A stretch of DNA of 64,000 nucleotides from Blastococcus tunisiensis (GCF_900112815.1 NZ_FOND01000008.1:1-64000); one strand, 5' to 3'. Counted from the first letter of the stretch, positions 24,239 through 33,340 are shown. Notes: generated by a model from the letters alone, not told the origin. Translations and numbers: made by a program.

Positions 24239-24895
24239 CTACCGGCGATCCGGCGCGTGCTCGGCCCGCCACTCGTCGAAGGCGGCGAGGAACGACTCGG
24301 CCATCCCCTTCTCCGTGAGCAACTGCTCGCGGTCGCGCTCGTCGACCATCCGCTCGGCCAGCGCCCCGGTGTTGAACTTGATCGCCCGGAAGTACGGGAT
24401 GAACGCCGGCGGCGTGAAAGCGCGCTCCGACGGCTGCGGCTCCACGTCCGGCGACCAGGGCGGAACGGAGACCGGGTCGAGGCCCAGCGACTCGAGGGCG
24501 GCCAGGATCGGTTCGTCGTCCGGACGGTCGGTGAAGTCGCGCGACAGCTCCCGGAACACCTCCCGCCCGTCAGGGGCGACGGCGAGGACGACCGGCTTGA
24601 AGATCCCGCCGCGCTCGGGGTTCCAGACATCGAGGGGCTTGGCCAGCTGCGAGCCGTCCGGATCGCTGACCCACCGGAACGGCAGGTGCCAGGTGCGGTT
24701 CATCGCGAGCTGCACCTCCGGCGGATCGGTGGAGGCGAGCACCACCTCGGTGCCGGAGTCGGCGAGCCGGGACAGCGACCGGGCCAGGCGGACCGCCTGG
24801 GCGCAGCAGTACGGCTACCAGTCGCCGCGCAGGCCGATCAGCAGCAGGGCGGCGCGCTCGTCGGAGCGGAGGGCGAGCAGGTCGGCGGGGTCCAT
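24239..24895 (-). CDS. Putative selenoprotein: AhpC/TSA-like thioredoxin-fold protein with in-frame UAG as selenocysteine
   Basis: The frame runs from ATG 24895 to a terminal TAG at 24239. An in-frame TAG at 24817-24815 is codon 27. Reading through gives 218 residues with IGLRGDW-[UAG]-PYCCAQAV, placing the UAG exactly where relatives have the catalytic cysteine of a CPYC-type motif. The rest (VVLASTDPPEVQ, FRWVSDPDGSQLAK, VWNPERGGIFKPVVLAV) is a good peroxiredoxin-like thioredoxin fold with no other damage. A hairpin with a GGUC loop follows 18-34 nt from the UAG, as in bacterial SECIS elements. Selenocysteine coded by UAG has been reported in Geodermatophilus and Blastococcus. The alternative is a pseudogene with one nonsense mutation, or translation only from about 24745. 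Confidence 0.8.
24784..24800 (-). promoter_or_regulatory. SECIS-like hairpin downstream of the in-frame UAG
   Basis: On the minus strand CCAGGC and GCCTGG pair as a 6-bp stem (7 with one more G-C pair) around a GGUCC loop. Counting the U of UAG as 1, the stem spans 18-34 and the GGUC loop is at 24-27. In E. coli fdhF the loop GGUC is at about 22-25. The loop bases and spacing match what SelB recognises. Confidence 0.7.
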
Positions 24896-25036
24896 CACCC
24901 GAGCGTAGGGACGACCCGCCCCCGCCCGCCTCTCGAGACCGCGCTGGGCCGCCGTCACCCCTGCTCAGCGCGTCACCACTGTGCCCGTGTCCACGCCATC
25001 CGGCTGGATCAGGTGGACCGGCGCACGACGACGCGC

Positions 25037-25597
25037 TCAGGCAGCCCGGTCCCGTGCCTCGGCGCGGAGCTGCACCGCCGTCAGCACCTCCCAGCGGATC
25101 GCCGTGCTCCCCGGGCGGACGAGCAGCCAGTAGCGGTCGAACTTCCGCCGGGTCTCGTAGTCCGTCGAGAGCACCCGCGTCTCCGAGCTGAGCTCCGTGC
25201 CGCCCCGGGACGGCGTCAGCCGGAAGTCCATCGCCGCCTTCACCCAGCGCGGTCGCATCCAGTTGCGCAGCCCCTCGGCGTCCAGCTCCGGCGCCTTCTC
25301 CCCACCGGTCAGCCGCCAGGCCTGCAGCGCCCCGCCGAACACCAGCGACCGCGGCTCGTCCGAGGCCAGCAGCGGCACGGGCAGGCAGTCCAGGAAGGGC
25401 CGGTCGCGCAACTGCCCCAGCCCGGACCCGGACAGCAGCACCGGCAGGAAGCGTGCGGCACCGAGGACGACGGTCACCGGCAGCCCGGACAGCCGGACGG
25501 CGTGCAGCTCCTCCCACACCACCTCGGGCGGAGCGTCGATCCAGCGCGCCTGCCGGGTGACGTGCTGGGGATTGAGCAGGACGTCGTCGAGTTCCAC
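25037..25597 (-). CDS. SRPBCC-like hypothetical protein
   Basis: This 186-residue protein looks like a polyketide-cyclase/START-type fold: an N-terminal RQARWIDAPPEVVWEELHAV segment, a central MDFRLTPSRGGTELSSETRVL and a C-terminal YWLLVRPGSTAIRWEVL helix. Such proteins bind hydrophobic ligands; no catalytic residues can be named. It lies 141 nt upstream of the putative selenoprotein gene on the same strand. That gap has no clear feature, so co-transcription is possible but not evident. Confidence 0.65.
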   Translation of the reverse strand: MELDDVLLNPQHVTRQARWIDAPPEVVWEELHAVRLSGLPVTVVLGAARFLPVLLSGSGLGQLRDRPFLDCLPVPLLASDEPRSLVFGGALQAWRLTGGEKAPELDAEGLRNWMRPRWVKAAMDFRLTPSRGGTELSSETRVLSTDYETRRKFDRYWLLVRPGSTAIRWEVLTAVQLRAEARDRAA

Positions 25598-25751
25598 GCC
25601 GCGCTACCTATCCCGGAGATCCGGCGCGCAATCGGGATGGGCCCGCCAGGGAGCGCCGTCCTCCCTCACCATGAGGCGTCCTCCCTCGCGTTCGGCGGTG
25701 CGGGAGGACGCTGCATGATCAGGTCCCCTGATCATGGCCGGTCGACGACGG

Positions 25752-26384
25752 TCAGGCCCGGCGGCGGGCGGCCTTCCGGTACCCGGCGAGCATGTGGGCG
25801 CCGAGCTCGGTGAGCTCCTCGCGCAGCCACTCCTCGGTCGCCTCCGGCGGCGCGGCGACCAGCGCCCCGGCCAGCGCCTGCAACGTGGCGGCCCCCCAGA
25901 AGGTGCCCAGCTCGTCCGCGTCCCCGCCGAGCAGCATCGTCTCGACCTGCTCGCGCATCCGCGTGCCCTTCTCCACCAGCACCGGGCGGCTCATCGCGGT
26001 GGGGTCGCGGGTCAGGTAGGCGGCCACCCGCCGGTGGCGCAGCAGGAAGTCCACGTAGCCGGCGATGTCCACGGCGCCGCGCCGCCGCGCCTGCAGGCCG
26101 GCGTCCGCCAGTGCCAGCAGCTCGTCGAAGGCCGGCTCCACCAGGGCCAGCAGGATCTCGTCCTTGGTGTGGAAGTGGTAGTAGACGGCGGCCTTCGTGA
26201 CGCCGAGCCGGTCGGCGATGTCCTGCAGCGACGTCCCCTCGAACCCGTGCTCGCTGAACAGGTCCAGGGCCGCGTCCAGGACGCGCTGTGCGCCAGGGGA
26301 CCGGCCGGTCGCCTGCCCGGCCCCTGGAGTTCCCGCGCTCGTCACCGGCACAGAGTAGGCACGTCCCCACGTGACGCGGCTCAT
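25752..26384 (-). CDS. TetR-family transcriptional regulator
   Basis: This 210-residue repressor has a TetR helix-turn-helix at about residues 35-80 (ALDLFSEHGFEGTSLQDIADRLGVTKAAVYYHFHTKDEIL). The ATG at 26384 is supported by its place next to the operators; a GTG about 13 codons later would also fit. It is divergent from an MMPL-family transporter with two related palindromes between the starts. It therefore very likely represses the transporter and itself in response to a lipophilic ligand. Confidence 0.9.
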   Translation of the reverse strand: MSRVTWGRAYSVPVTSAGTPGAGQATGRSPGAQRVLDAALDLFSEHGFEGTSLQDIADRLGVTKAAVYYHFHTKDEILLALVEPAFDELLALADAGLQARRRGAVDIAGYVDFLLRHRRVAAYLTRDPTAMSRPVLVEKGTRMREQVETMLLGGDADELGTFWGAATLQALAGALVAAPPEATEEWLREELTELGAHMLAGYRKAARRRA

Positions 26385-26391
26385 GCACCAC

Positions 26392-26430
26392 CTAGCCGTT
26401 CGGCTAGTGGCATGCTTGCCGATCGGCTAG
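26392..26430. promoter_or_regulatory. Two TetR-type operators between tetR and the MMPL gene
   Basis: Site 1 (26392-26407) is CTAGCCGTTCGGCTAG with perfect CTAGCCG/CGGCTAG arms. Site 2 (26415-26430) is CTTGCCGATCGGCTAG, matching site 1 at 13 of 16 bases. Both lie between the divergent starts. Confidence 0.8.
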
Positions 26431-26471
26431 GTGACCAGTCACCGGCATCCCTCGACCCCCGGAGCGCACCC

Positions 26472-28676
26472 GTGGCCGTCTTCCTCCACCGTCTCGGACG
26501 CTGGGCCTTCTCCCGCCGGTGGACGGTCCTCGTCTCCTGGGTGCTCGCCCTCGTCCTCCTCGGCGGGCTGGCGGGCGCCTTCGCCAGGGACGCCGACGCG
26601 CAGCTCACCATCCCCGGCGTCGAGTCGGTCAACGCGCTGGAGACGCTGCAGGAGCGGTTCCCCGGCGGCGCAGCGGGCGGGGCCACCGCCCGCGTCGTGT
26701 TCGCCGCCCCCGAGGGCTCGGCCGTCACCGACCCCGAGCTGACCGCAGCGATCCAGCAGGCCCTCGCCGAGGCGGCCGACGCCGAGCAGGTGGCCGCCGT
26801 CAGCGACCCGTTCCGGACCCAGGCCGTCTCCCCCGACGCGTCGATCGCCTACTCCACCGTCAGCTACGGCGTGCAGGTCGACGAGATCACCGACGACGCC
26901 CGCGCGGAGCTGCTCGCCGTCGCCGACGCCGCCGAGGACGCCGGGCTGCGCGTGGAGTTCGGCGGCGAGGCCACCCAGGCGATCCCGGCGCAGGGAGCTG
27001 CCGAGGCGATCGGCGTCCTCGTCGCGCTCGTCGTCCTCGCGATCACCTTCGGCTCGCTGCTGGCCGCCGGCCTCCCCCTGCTGACCGCGCTGATCGGCGT
27101 CGGAGTCGGCATGGCCGGCGTGCTCGCGCTCTCCGCCGTCGTCGACCTGACCAGCACCACCCCCACGCTGGGCCTGATGATCGGCCTGGCCGTCGGCATC
27201 GACTACGCCCTGTTCATCAGCATCCGGCACAAGGAACAGCTGGCGGCCGGGGTGGATCCCCGGGAATCGGCCGGCCGTGCGGTCGGCACCGCGGGCAGCG
27301 CCGTCGTCTTCGCCGGTCTCACGGTGATGATCGCCCTCGCCGGGCTGACCGTCGTCGGCATCCCCTTCCTCACCACGATGGGCCTGGTCGCGGCCGGCAT
27401 GGTCGGCGTCGCCGTCCTCGTCGCGCTCACCCTGGTGCCCGCGTTCCTCGGCTTCGCCGGGAACCGGTTCGACCGGTGGAAGGTCCCGGGCCTGCGCCGC
27501 CGCCAGGCCGCGCTGGCCGCGAAGGAGTCGGCCGGCACCCGCTGGGCGCGCCTCGTCACCCGCCGCCCGCTGGTCGTGCTGCTCACCGGCATCATCGGCC
27601 TCGGCGTCGTCGCCCTCCCGGCCCTGGACCTGCGGCTCGGGGTGCCCACGGACGGCGACCTGGGCGCCGAGACCACCCAGCGGCAGGCCTACGACCTGCT
27701 CGCCGAGGGCTTCGGCCCCGGGTTCAACGGTCCCCTGACGGTGCTCGTCGACGCCACCGGGTCCGACGACCCGCAGGCGGCCTTCGCCGCCACCGCCGCG
27801 GCGATCGGCGAGCTGGACGGCGCCGTCGCCGTCACCCCCGCCATCCCGAACGAGAGCGGCGACACCGCGATCATCTCCGTGATCCCGGAGGACGGGCCGT
27901 CGGCCGCCGGGACCGAGGACCTCGTCACCGACATCCGCGACCTGCGCCCCGGCCTGACCGAGGACACCGGCTCGGAGCTGGCGGTCACCGGCAACACCGC
28001 CGTCGGCATCGACATCTCCGAGAAGCTCGCCGCCGCCCTGCCGGTCTTCCTGCTGGTCGTCGTCGGCCTGGCGTTCCTGCTGCTGATGCTGGCGTTCCGC
28101 TCGATCCTGGTGCCGATCAAGGCCACCCTCGGCTTCCTGCTCAGCCTCGCCGCCACCTTCGGCGCCCTGGTGGCGGTCTTCCAGTGGGGCTGGCTCGCGG
28201 GGTTCCTCGGGGTGGAGCAGACCGGGCCGGTGCTGAGCTTCCTGCCGATCCTGCTCATCGGCCTGCTGTTCGGCCTGGCCATGGACTACGAGGTGTTCCT
28301 CGTCAGCCGGATGCGGGAGGAGCACGTGCACGGCGCCGAGCCGAAGGATGCCGTCATCGGCGGCTTCCGGCACGGCGCCCGCGTGGTGACGGCGGCGGCC
28401 CTGATCATGGGCTCGGTGTTCGGCGGCTTCATCCTCGGCCACGACGCGACCATCAAGAGCATCGGCTTCGCCCTGGCCTTCGGTGTGCTGGTCGACGCCT
28501 TCGTCGTCCGGATGGCGATCGTGCCGGCGGTCATGACCCTGCTGGGCAAGGCGGCCTGGTGGCTGCCGCGCTGGCTGGACCGGGCGATGCCCGACGTCGA
28601 CATCGAGGGCGCCGCCCTCCAGCGGCACATCGCCGCGCCCGAGCGCACGGCGGAACCGGTGGGCGCGCGGTCCTGA
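26472..28676 (+). CDS. MMPL/RND-family membrane transporter
   Basis: This 734-residue transporter has the MMPL layout. The first membrane helix (TVLVSWVLALVLLGGLAGAF) is followed by an extracytoplasmic porter loop. Five helices with the GLAVGIDYALFI motif come next, then a second loop. A second five-helix group has FGLAMDYEVFLVSRMREE. These Asp-Tyr pairs form the proton relay. MMPL proteins export lipids or drugs in actinobacteria. GTG at 26472 was chosen for a GGAG upstream and for the usual start just before helix 1. It is probably controlled by the divergent TetR protein. Confidence 0.93.
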   Translation: MAVFLHRLGRWAFSRRWTVLVSWVLALVLLGGLAGAFARDADAQLTIPGVESVNALETLQERFPGGAAGGATARVVFAAPEGSAVTDPELTAAIQQALAEAADAEQVAAVSDPFRTQAVSPDASIAYSTVSYGVQVDEITDDARAELLAVADAAEDAGLRVEFGGEATQAIPAQGAAEAIGVLVALVVLAITFGSLLAAGLPLLTALIGVGVGMAGVLALSAVVDLTSTTPTLGLMIGLAVGIDYALFISIRHKEQLAAGVDPRESAGRAVGTAGSAVVFAGLTVMIALAGLTVVGIPFLTTMGLVAAGMVGVAVLVALTLVPAFLGFAGNRFDRWKVPGLRRRQAALAAKESAGTRWARLVTRRPLVVLLTGIIGLGVVALPALDLRLGVPTDGDLGAETTQRQAYDLLAEGFGPGFNGPLTVLVDATGSDDPQAAFAATAAAIGELDGAVAVTPAIPNESGDTAIISVIPEDGPSAAGTEDLVTDIRDLRPGLTEDTGSELAVTGNTAVGIDISEKLAAALPVFLLVVVGLAFLLLMLAFRSILVPIKATLGFLLSLAATFGALVAVFQWGWLAGFLGVEQTGPVLSFLPILLIGLLFGLAMDYEVFLVSRMREEHVHGAEPKDAVIGGFRHGARVVTAAALIMGSVFGGFILGHDATIKSIGFALAFGVLVDAFVVRMAIVPAVMTLLGKAAWWLPRWLDRAMPDVDIEGAALQRHIAAPERTAEPVGARS

Positions 28677-28687
28677 GCGTGATCAGC

Positions 28688-28734
28688 ACGCACCGAGGGC
28701 TGTCCGGATGCCCGTCCGGCAGCCCTCTGTGCGT
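28688..28734. terminator. Bidirectional hairpin after the MMPL gene
   Basis: ACGCACCGAGGGCTGTCCGG pairs with CCGGCAGCCCTCTGTGCGT (few mismatches), between convergent genes. It shares its GAGGGCTG/CAGCCCTC stem and its flanks with the hairpin at 22360-22407. Confidence 0.8.
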
Positions 28735-28739
28735 TCTCG

Positions 28740-29873
28740 TCACGAGTCGAGCGCCGCGTACACCGCGCGCACGTAGGCCTCGCTCCGGGTCGAGCCCAGC
28801 AGGCCCGGTGCCATCCGGTTCATCAGGTAGGTGATGGTCAGCCGGCGGTCGAGGTCCATGACGGCCAGCGAGCCGCCCCAGCCGCCCCAGAAGAAGGTGC
28901 GGCCCGCCGGCACGTACGGCACGGCGGGTGACCCCAGGCAGTAGCCGATCCCCCAGGTGAACGGCGCCTCCAGCACCAGGTCGGTGCCGTCGGCCTGCAC
29001 GTCGAACACCCGCTCGACCGTCCGCGCCGAGAGCAGCCGCACGCCGCCGGCCGTCCCGCCCAGCGACAGCACCCGCAGCACGTCCAGCAGGCCGCGGGCG
29101 TTCGAGTGCCCGTTCAGCGCCCCGAGGTCGGCGGCCCGCCACTCCGGCGTCGTGGTCGCCTTCACCGACATGACCGGCGCGGTGAACGTCCGCACCGCGA
29201 TCGACGCCGGGTCGACGTCGGCGGGCGGCTCCTCCCGCGGCGGGGCGACCACCGGTGCGATCCGGTCCCGGTCCCGCTCGCGGGCACCCACCTGGAAGTC
29301 CGCCCCCAGGGGCCCGGCGATCTCGTCGGCCACGAACTTGCGGAAGGTCTTGTTGGTGATCCGCCGGATCACCTCGCCGACGAGGAATCCCTGGGTGGCC
29401 GCGTGGTACCCCGCCGCGGTCCCCGGCTCCCACCAGGGCCGCTGCTGCGCCAGCCGCTCGGTCGCCGTCGGCCAGTCGTACATGTCGCGGACGGTGAAGG
29501 GCGGCTCCCACCCCGACAGGCCCGACGTGTGCGCCATGAGGTGCCGCACCAGCACGTGCTTCTTGCCGTTCGCGGAGAACTCGGGCCAGTAGTCGCCCAC
29601 GGGCGCGTCGAGATCCAGCTCGCCCCGCTCGACCAGCATGAGTGCCGCCAGGTTGAGCACGCACTTCGTCGTCGACCAGCCGTTGACGATCGTGTCCTGC
29701 GTCCACGGGGTGGTCCGCTCCTCGTCGCGGTGGCCACCCCAGACGTCGACGACGGTCTCGCCGTCGAGATCGACCGCGACCGAGGCGCCCAGCTCGTCGC
29801 CGTCCAGCTGCGCCGCCAGCGCGTCCCGCACCCCCGCGAAGCGCTCGTCGCAGGTGCCGTGGACCTCGGCCAT
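28740..29873 (-). CDS. Serine hydrolase of the beta-lactamase / EstB esterase family
   Basis: This 377-residue protein has the class C beta-lactamase fold. The nucleophile motif is S67-T-T-K70 (WSTTK), a tyrosine motif YHAATQGFLVGE lies near residue 155, and FFWGGWGGS near residue 345 replaces the KTG motif. Members are usually esterases or peptidases rather than antibiotic-degrading enzymes. No signal peptide is visible, which argues for a cytoplasmic esterase. ATG at 29873 follows GAGG. Confidence 0.85.
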   Translation of the reverse strand: MAEVHGTCDERFAGVRDALAAQLDGDELGASVAVDLDGETVVDVWGGHRDEERTTPWTQDTIVNGWSTTKCVLNLAALMLVERGELDLDAPVGDYWPEFSANGKKHVLVRHLMAHTSGLSGWEPPFTVRDMYDWPTATERLAQQRPWWEPGTAAGYHAATQGFLVGEVIRRITNKTFRKFVADEIAGPLGADFQVGARERDRDRIAPVVAPPREEPPADVDPASIAVRTFTAPVMSVKATTTPEWRAADLGALNGHSNARGLLDVLRVLSLGGTAGGVRLLSARTVERVFDVQADGTDLVLEAPFTWGIGYCLGSPAVPYVPAGRTFFWGGWGGSLAVMDLDRRLTITYLMNRMAPGLLGSTRSEAYVRAVYAALDS

Positions 29874-30021
29874 GGAGCCTCCTCGTCAGCCGGGCCCGCA
29901 CGAGCCCCGGCCCGATGAGACCACGGCCACAAGATCGCAACAACGAGAGGCGAGGTACTGGAATGTTCAAGCAACTGCCTGCGGTTGCCTCCAGCACCAC
30001 CCAGCAGACGGAGGGACAGAC

Positions 30022-30666
30022 ATGGCACGGATCAGCGTGTTCGGCGGGACCGGCTACGCCGGGAGCAACGTGGTCGCGGAAGCGGTGCGGCGCGGTCACT
30101 CGGTGACCGCGGTCAGCCGCACCGCCCCGGAGCGGCCGATCGACGGTGCCGACCACCTCCAGGGCTCGATCCTGGACGCCGGCACCCGGGCGAGTGCGCT
30201 CGAGGCCGCGGACGTCGTCGTGGTGGCCGTCGCCCCGCGCGGCGACATGGCGGGTTCCGTCGAGCCGGGCATCGCGGCGCTGGCCGCCGAGGCCGACCGG
30301 ACCGGCGTCCGCATCGGCGTCATCGGCGGCGCGGGGTCGCTGCAGGTGGCCGAGGGCGGACCGCGGCTGTTCGACACCCCCGAGTTCCCGGCCGAGTACC
30401 GCCCCGAGAGCGTCGAGATGGCCGGCGCCCTGGACGACCTGCGCAGCTCCCCCGAGAGCCTGGACTGGTTCTACGTCTGCCCGCCGGCCGGCTTCGGCGG
30501 CTTCGCGCCCGGAGAGCGCCGCGGCGGCTTCCGCGTCGGCGGCGACGTGCTGCTCAGCGACGACGAGGGCAACTCCTTCATCGGCGGCGCGGACTTCGGC
30601 ACCGCCGTCGTGGACGAGATCGAGCGGCCGGCCCACCGGCGGGCCCGCTTCACCGTCGCCTACTGA
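30022..30666 (+). CDS. NAD(P)-binding NmrA/YwnB-like protein
   Basis: This 214-residue atypical SDR has the N-terminal nucleotide motif VFGGTGYAGSNVV. Later segments GVIGGAGSLQV, DTPEFPAEY and DWFYVCPPAGF are typical of the small NAD(P)H-binding proteins annotated as YwnB or RrgB-like. ATG at 30022 follows GGAGGGACAG. About 50 nt upstream lies a palindrome (GCAAC-TGCCTGC-GGTTGC), possibly an operator. It is divergent from the serine hydrolase. Its role is unknown; redox sensing or flavin-like reduction is possible. Confidence 0.78.
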   Translation: MARISVFGGTGYAGSNVVAEAVRRGHSVTAVSRTAPERPIDGADHLQGSILDAGTRASALEAADVVVVAVAPRGDMAGSVEPGIAALAAEADRTGVRIGVIGGAGSLQVAEGGPRLFDTPEFPAEYRPESVEMAGALDDLRSSPESLDWFYVCPPAGFGGFAPGERRGGFRVGGDVLLSDDEGNSFIGGADFGTAVVDEIERPAHRRARFTVAY

Positions 30667-30676
30667 GCTCCCGCGG

Positions 30677-30704
30677 ACCGGGACGTTCCCGTGCGAACGT
30701 TCCG
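30677..30704. terminator. Hairpin between convergent genes
   Basis: CCGGGACGTTC and GAACGTTCCGG arms (one mismatch) flank a short CGTGC loop. It lies between the NmrA-like and GNAT genes. Confidence 0.65.
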
Positions 30705-30705
30705 G

Positions 30706-31164
30706 TCAGCGCCGCTCGAGGACGTGCCCGGTCGCCTCGAAGGCCTCGTTCCCGGCCAGTCGCCCGGTCCGCGTCGCGACCCGCCGGAAGCCCTCGCTCG
30801 CGTACAGCCGCCGCGCCGGGTTGCCGTCCAGCACGGTCACCCGGACCAGCCCCTCGGCGCCGAAGTCGTCGGCGTGCGCGAGCGCGTGCCGGAGCAGCGC
30901 GCGGCCCACGCCCCGCCGCTGGGCATCGGGATGGACGTACAGCCAGGTGATCTCGCTGTGCGCGTAGGCGACGAAGCCGACGACGGCACCGTCCAGCTCC
31001 GCGACCCACAGGCACTCGTCGAAGAGCCCTTCGCGCCGGCCCGTCACGGTCAGGCTCAGGAAGGCCTCCTCGCCGACCGTCGCGAGCTCCTGGAGGCGGG
31101 CCGCGTCGTGCGCCCGCACGATCGCCTCCCAGTCCTCGGGCCGGTACTCGCGGATGGCGACCAT
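30706..31164 (-). CDS. GNAT-family N-acetyltransferase
   Basis: This 152-residue protein has the acetyl-CoA-binding motif A (ITWLYVHPDAQRRGVGRALLRHAL; QRRGVG fits the Q/RxxGxG/A loop). NPARRLYASEGFR (motif B) ends the fold. ATG at 31164 is preferred over one six codons upstream because IREYRPEDWEAI is the usual start. The substrate is unknown. Confidence 0.88.
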   Translation of the reverse strand: MVAIREYRPEDWEAIVRAHDAARLQELATVGEEAFLSLTVTGRREGLFDECLWVAELDGAVVGFVAYAHSEITWLYVHPDAQRRGVGRALLRHALAHADDFGAEGLVRVTVLDGNPARRLYASEGFRRVATRTGRLAGNEAFEATGHVLERR

Positions 31165-31217
31165 GGGACAAGGGTCCCCCATCGGCCACGGGCGCCGGAC
31201 GCCGACCGGCGCGGCCG

Positions 31218-32615
31218 TCAGGGCCGCAGGGGCACCAGCTCCGGCCGGGTCCGCTCGAGGGCGGCCGCCAGCCCCAGCACGAGAGCATCGCTCCCGGGTG
31301 CCGCTCCGAGCATCACCCCGATCGGCATCCCCGTGCCGTCGGTGCCCCAGGGCAGGCTCAGCGCCGGGCCCCCGGTCACGTTGAACACCCCCGCGAACGG
31401 CGAGATCCGGAAGATGTCAGCGAAGAGCTCCCGGGCCGGGCGCCGGGTGTGCAGCTCGCCGATCCGCGGGGCCGGCAGCGCCGTCGTCGGGCTGAGGACG
31501 ACGTCGACACCGCCCAGGGCCGCGGCGAGCGCGTGGGCGAGCCCACGCAGCGCGAGCTGGGCCTGCACCACGTCGACGGCGGTCATCCGGCGTCCTCGCT
31601 CGAGCAGGTCGAGGACCGCTTCTTCCAGCGTCTCCCGGGAGGCCACCCGCCCGGTGCCGGCCTCCGCTTCCGCGACCGCCGCGGCGAGGTGGCCGGCGAC
31701 CACCCGGCCGAGCAGGGGGCCCACGTCGGCCGCCCGGTCGAGCGGCGGGAGGTCGACCAGCTCGTGCCCGAGCGCCTCCAGGTCCGCGGCGCACGACCGG
31801 ACGCCGGCGACGTAGGACGGGTCGACGCCCCCTCCACCGGGCGCCTCCGTCAGCACCCCGACGCGGAGCCGGCGCGGCGGGACGATCTCCGCCGGCATGC
31901 CCGGGAGCGAGAACGGCTCCCCCGGGGCGGGGCCCGCGGTGACCGAGAGGACCAGCGCGCTGTCGCCGACGGTCCGGGTGACGGCGTGCTCGTGGCTCAT
32001 CCCGGCCCAGTCGTCGACCCGGAACGGACCCATCGGGTTGCGCCCGCGAGACGGCTTCAACCCCACCAGCCCGCACCATGCCGCCGGGATGCGGATGGAC
32101 CCGCCGCTGTCGCTGGCGTGCGCCGCCGGCACCATGCCCGCCGCCACCGCGGCGGCCGCACCCCCGCTGGACCCGCCTGCCGACCGGTCGGGATCCCAGG
32201 GATTGCGGGTCGGGCCGTACAGCTCCGGCTCGGTGGTGATGTTCAGCCCCAGCTCCGGGCTGCTGGTCCGCCCCACGACGACGGCCCCGGCGTCGACCAG
32301 GCGCGCCACCACGGTGGCGGTCCCCAGCGGCGGCAGTCCGGCGAACAACCGGCTGCCCCGGGACAGGGGCAGGTCCGCCGACTCCGCGTGCAGGTCCTTG
32401 AGCAGCAGCGGGAGCCCGGCCAGAGGGCCGCGGGGCCGCCCCTCCCGCTCCAGGCGGCGCAGGCCGGGGCCGGGGTCCACCGCCACGACGGCACCCACCG
32501 CCGGATCGCGCTCCTCGATCCGCCGGACGGCGGCCTCCACCACCTCGCGAGCGCCGGCGGCGCCGGAACGCACGGCGGCGGCGAGCTCGGCCACCGATCC
32601 GTCGAGCAGCTCCAC
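31218..32615 (-). CDS. Amidase of the amidase-signature family
   Basis: This 465-residue protein has the Ser-cisSer-Lys triad: K73 (LLLKDL), S149 (GGSSGG) and nucleophile S173 ([22 protein letters not shown]). Amidase-signature enzymes hydrolyse carboxamides or act in GatCAB; with no gatB/gatC nearby this is a stand-alone amidase. GTG at 32615 begins 2 nt after the stop of an alpha/beta hydrolase gene, so the two form an operon. The natural substrate is not evident. It shows no regulon operator, so a link to the pyrimidine genes is not supported. Confidence 0.9.
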   Translation of the reverse strand: MELLDGSVAELAAAVRSGAAGAREVVEAAVRRIEERDPAVGAVVAVDPGPGLRRLEREGRPRGPLAGLPLLLKDLHAESADLPLSRGSRLFAGLPPLGTATVVARLVDAGAVVVGRTSSPELGLNITTEPELYGPTRNPWDPDRSAGGSSGGAAAAVAAGMVPAAHASDSGGSIRIPAAWCGLVGLKPSRGRNPMGPFRVDDWAGMSHEHAVTRTVGDSALVLSVTAGPAPGEPFSLPGMPAEIVPPRRLRVGVLTEAPGGGGVDPSYVAGVRSCAADLEALGHELVDLPPLDRAADVGPLLGRVVAGHLAAAVAEAEAGTGRVASRETLEEAVLDLLERGRRMTAVDVVQAQLALRGLAHALAAALGGVDVVLSPTTALPAPRIGELHTRRPARELFADIFRISPFAGVFNVTGGPALSLPWGTDGTGMPIGVMLGAAPGSDALVLGLAAALERTRPELVPLRP

Positions 32616-32617
32616 CG

Positions 32618-33340
32618 TCAGTCCCGGCCCGCCTCGACCAGCTTGCCCGCCAGTCCCGCGGGATCGGTGAACAGCACCTCGTGCGAGCCGTGCATCTGGA
32701 CCAGGCGGAACGGCCCCAGCCGTGACGACATCTGCGGATGCCAGCTGAACTCGGTCGCAGGGAACACGTTGTCGTCGGTCGCGTAGAGGTAGGACCGGGG
32801 CACGGGCAGGCCGACGAAGCCGGTCAGTGCCAGCGGCTCCGTCGACCGGGCCAGCGGCTCCGGCGTCATCCGGGCGTGCGCGGCCTGCGCCGTGGCCAGG
32901 TCCGCGTCGTTGCAGAAGGCCTCGCGGAAGAAGTCGAAGGGCAGGCTGACCGTGCCGTCGCCGGCCGCTTCGGCCAGGGCCTGGAACGCCGGGGCCACCG
33001 AGGCGGGCACGTCGTCGAACACCGTGCCGCCGTCCCGGACGACGTAGGCGTTGTGGAAGACCATCCGCCGCAGCCGCTCCGGCACGCGGAGCGCCACCTG
33101 CTGCACGACCGACCCGCCGAAGCTGTGGCCCACCAGGACCACGTCATCCAGCCCGCTGCTCTCGAGCAGGCCGACCACCGCGTCGACGACCTGCCGCATG
33201 GTAACGTCGCGGGCGGCGCCGGCGCCGTTGCCCGGCAGCGTCGGCGTGTGGACCTCGTGGCCGGCCGCCTCCAGGTGCCGCCGGACGTGGTCCCAGCACC
33301 CCCCGTCGTGCCAGGAACCGTGGACCAGGACGAACCGCAT
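32618..33340 (-). CDS. Alpha/beta-fold hydrolase, hydroxynitrile lyase / esterase-like
   Basis: This 240-residue protein has the [15 protein letters not shown] start of the salicylate-binding-protein/hydroxynitrile-lyase-like group. The nucleophile elbow is GHSFGGS, and a C-terminal histidine lies in [16 protein letters not shown] at 33340 gives the typical length. The gene precedes the amidase by 2 nt. It may release small esters; the substrate is unknown. Confidence 0.85.
   Translation of the reverse strand: MRFVLVHGSWHDGGCWDHVRRHLEAAGHEVHTPTLPGNGAGAARDVTMRQVVDAVVGLLESSGLDDVVLVGHSFGGSVVQQVALRVPERLRRMVFHNAYVVRDGGTVFDDVPASVAPAFQALAEAAGDGTVSLPFDFFREAFCNDADLATAQAAHARMTPEPLARSTEPLALTGFVGLPVPRSYLYATDDNVFPATEFSWHPQMSSRLGPFRLVQMHGSHEVLFTDPAGLAGKLVEAGRD

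Noticed and set aside
24239-24745. A shorter protein starting after the in-frame TAG
   Set aside because: It would remove the first strand and the active-site motif of the thioredoxin fold. The upstream frame keeps clear homology up to the TAG, so the full frame with recoding is the better model.
25734-26471. N-terminal extension of the MMPL transporter back to 25734
   Set aside because: The extension overlaps the TetR gene on the other strand, contains the operators and lacks any transporter features.
31218-33340. Amidase and alpha/beta hydrolase as further pyrimidine-pathway genes
   Set aside because: No copy of the 22-bp operator is found near them, and an AraC regulator with its own divergent gene lies upstream.
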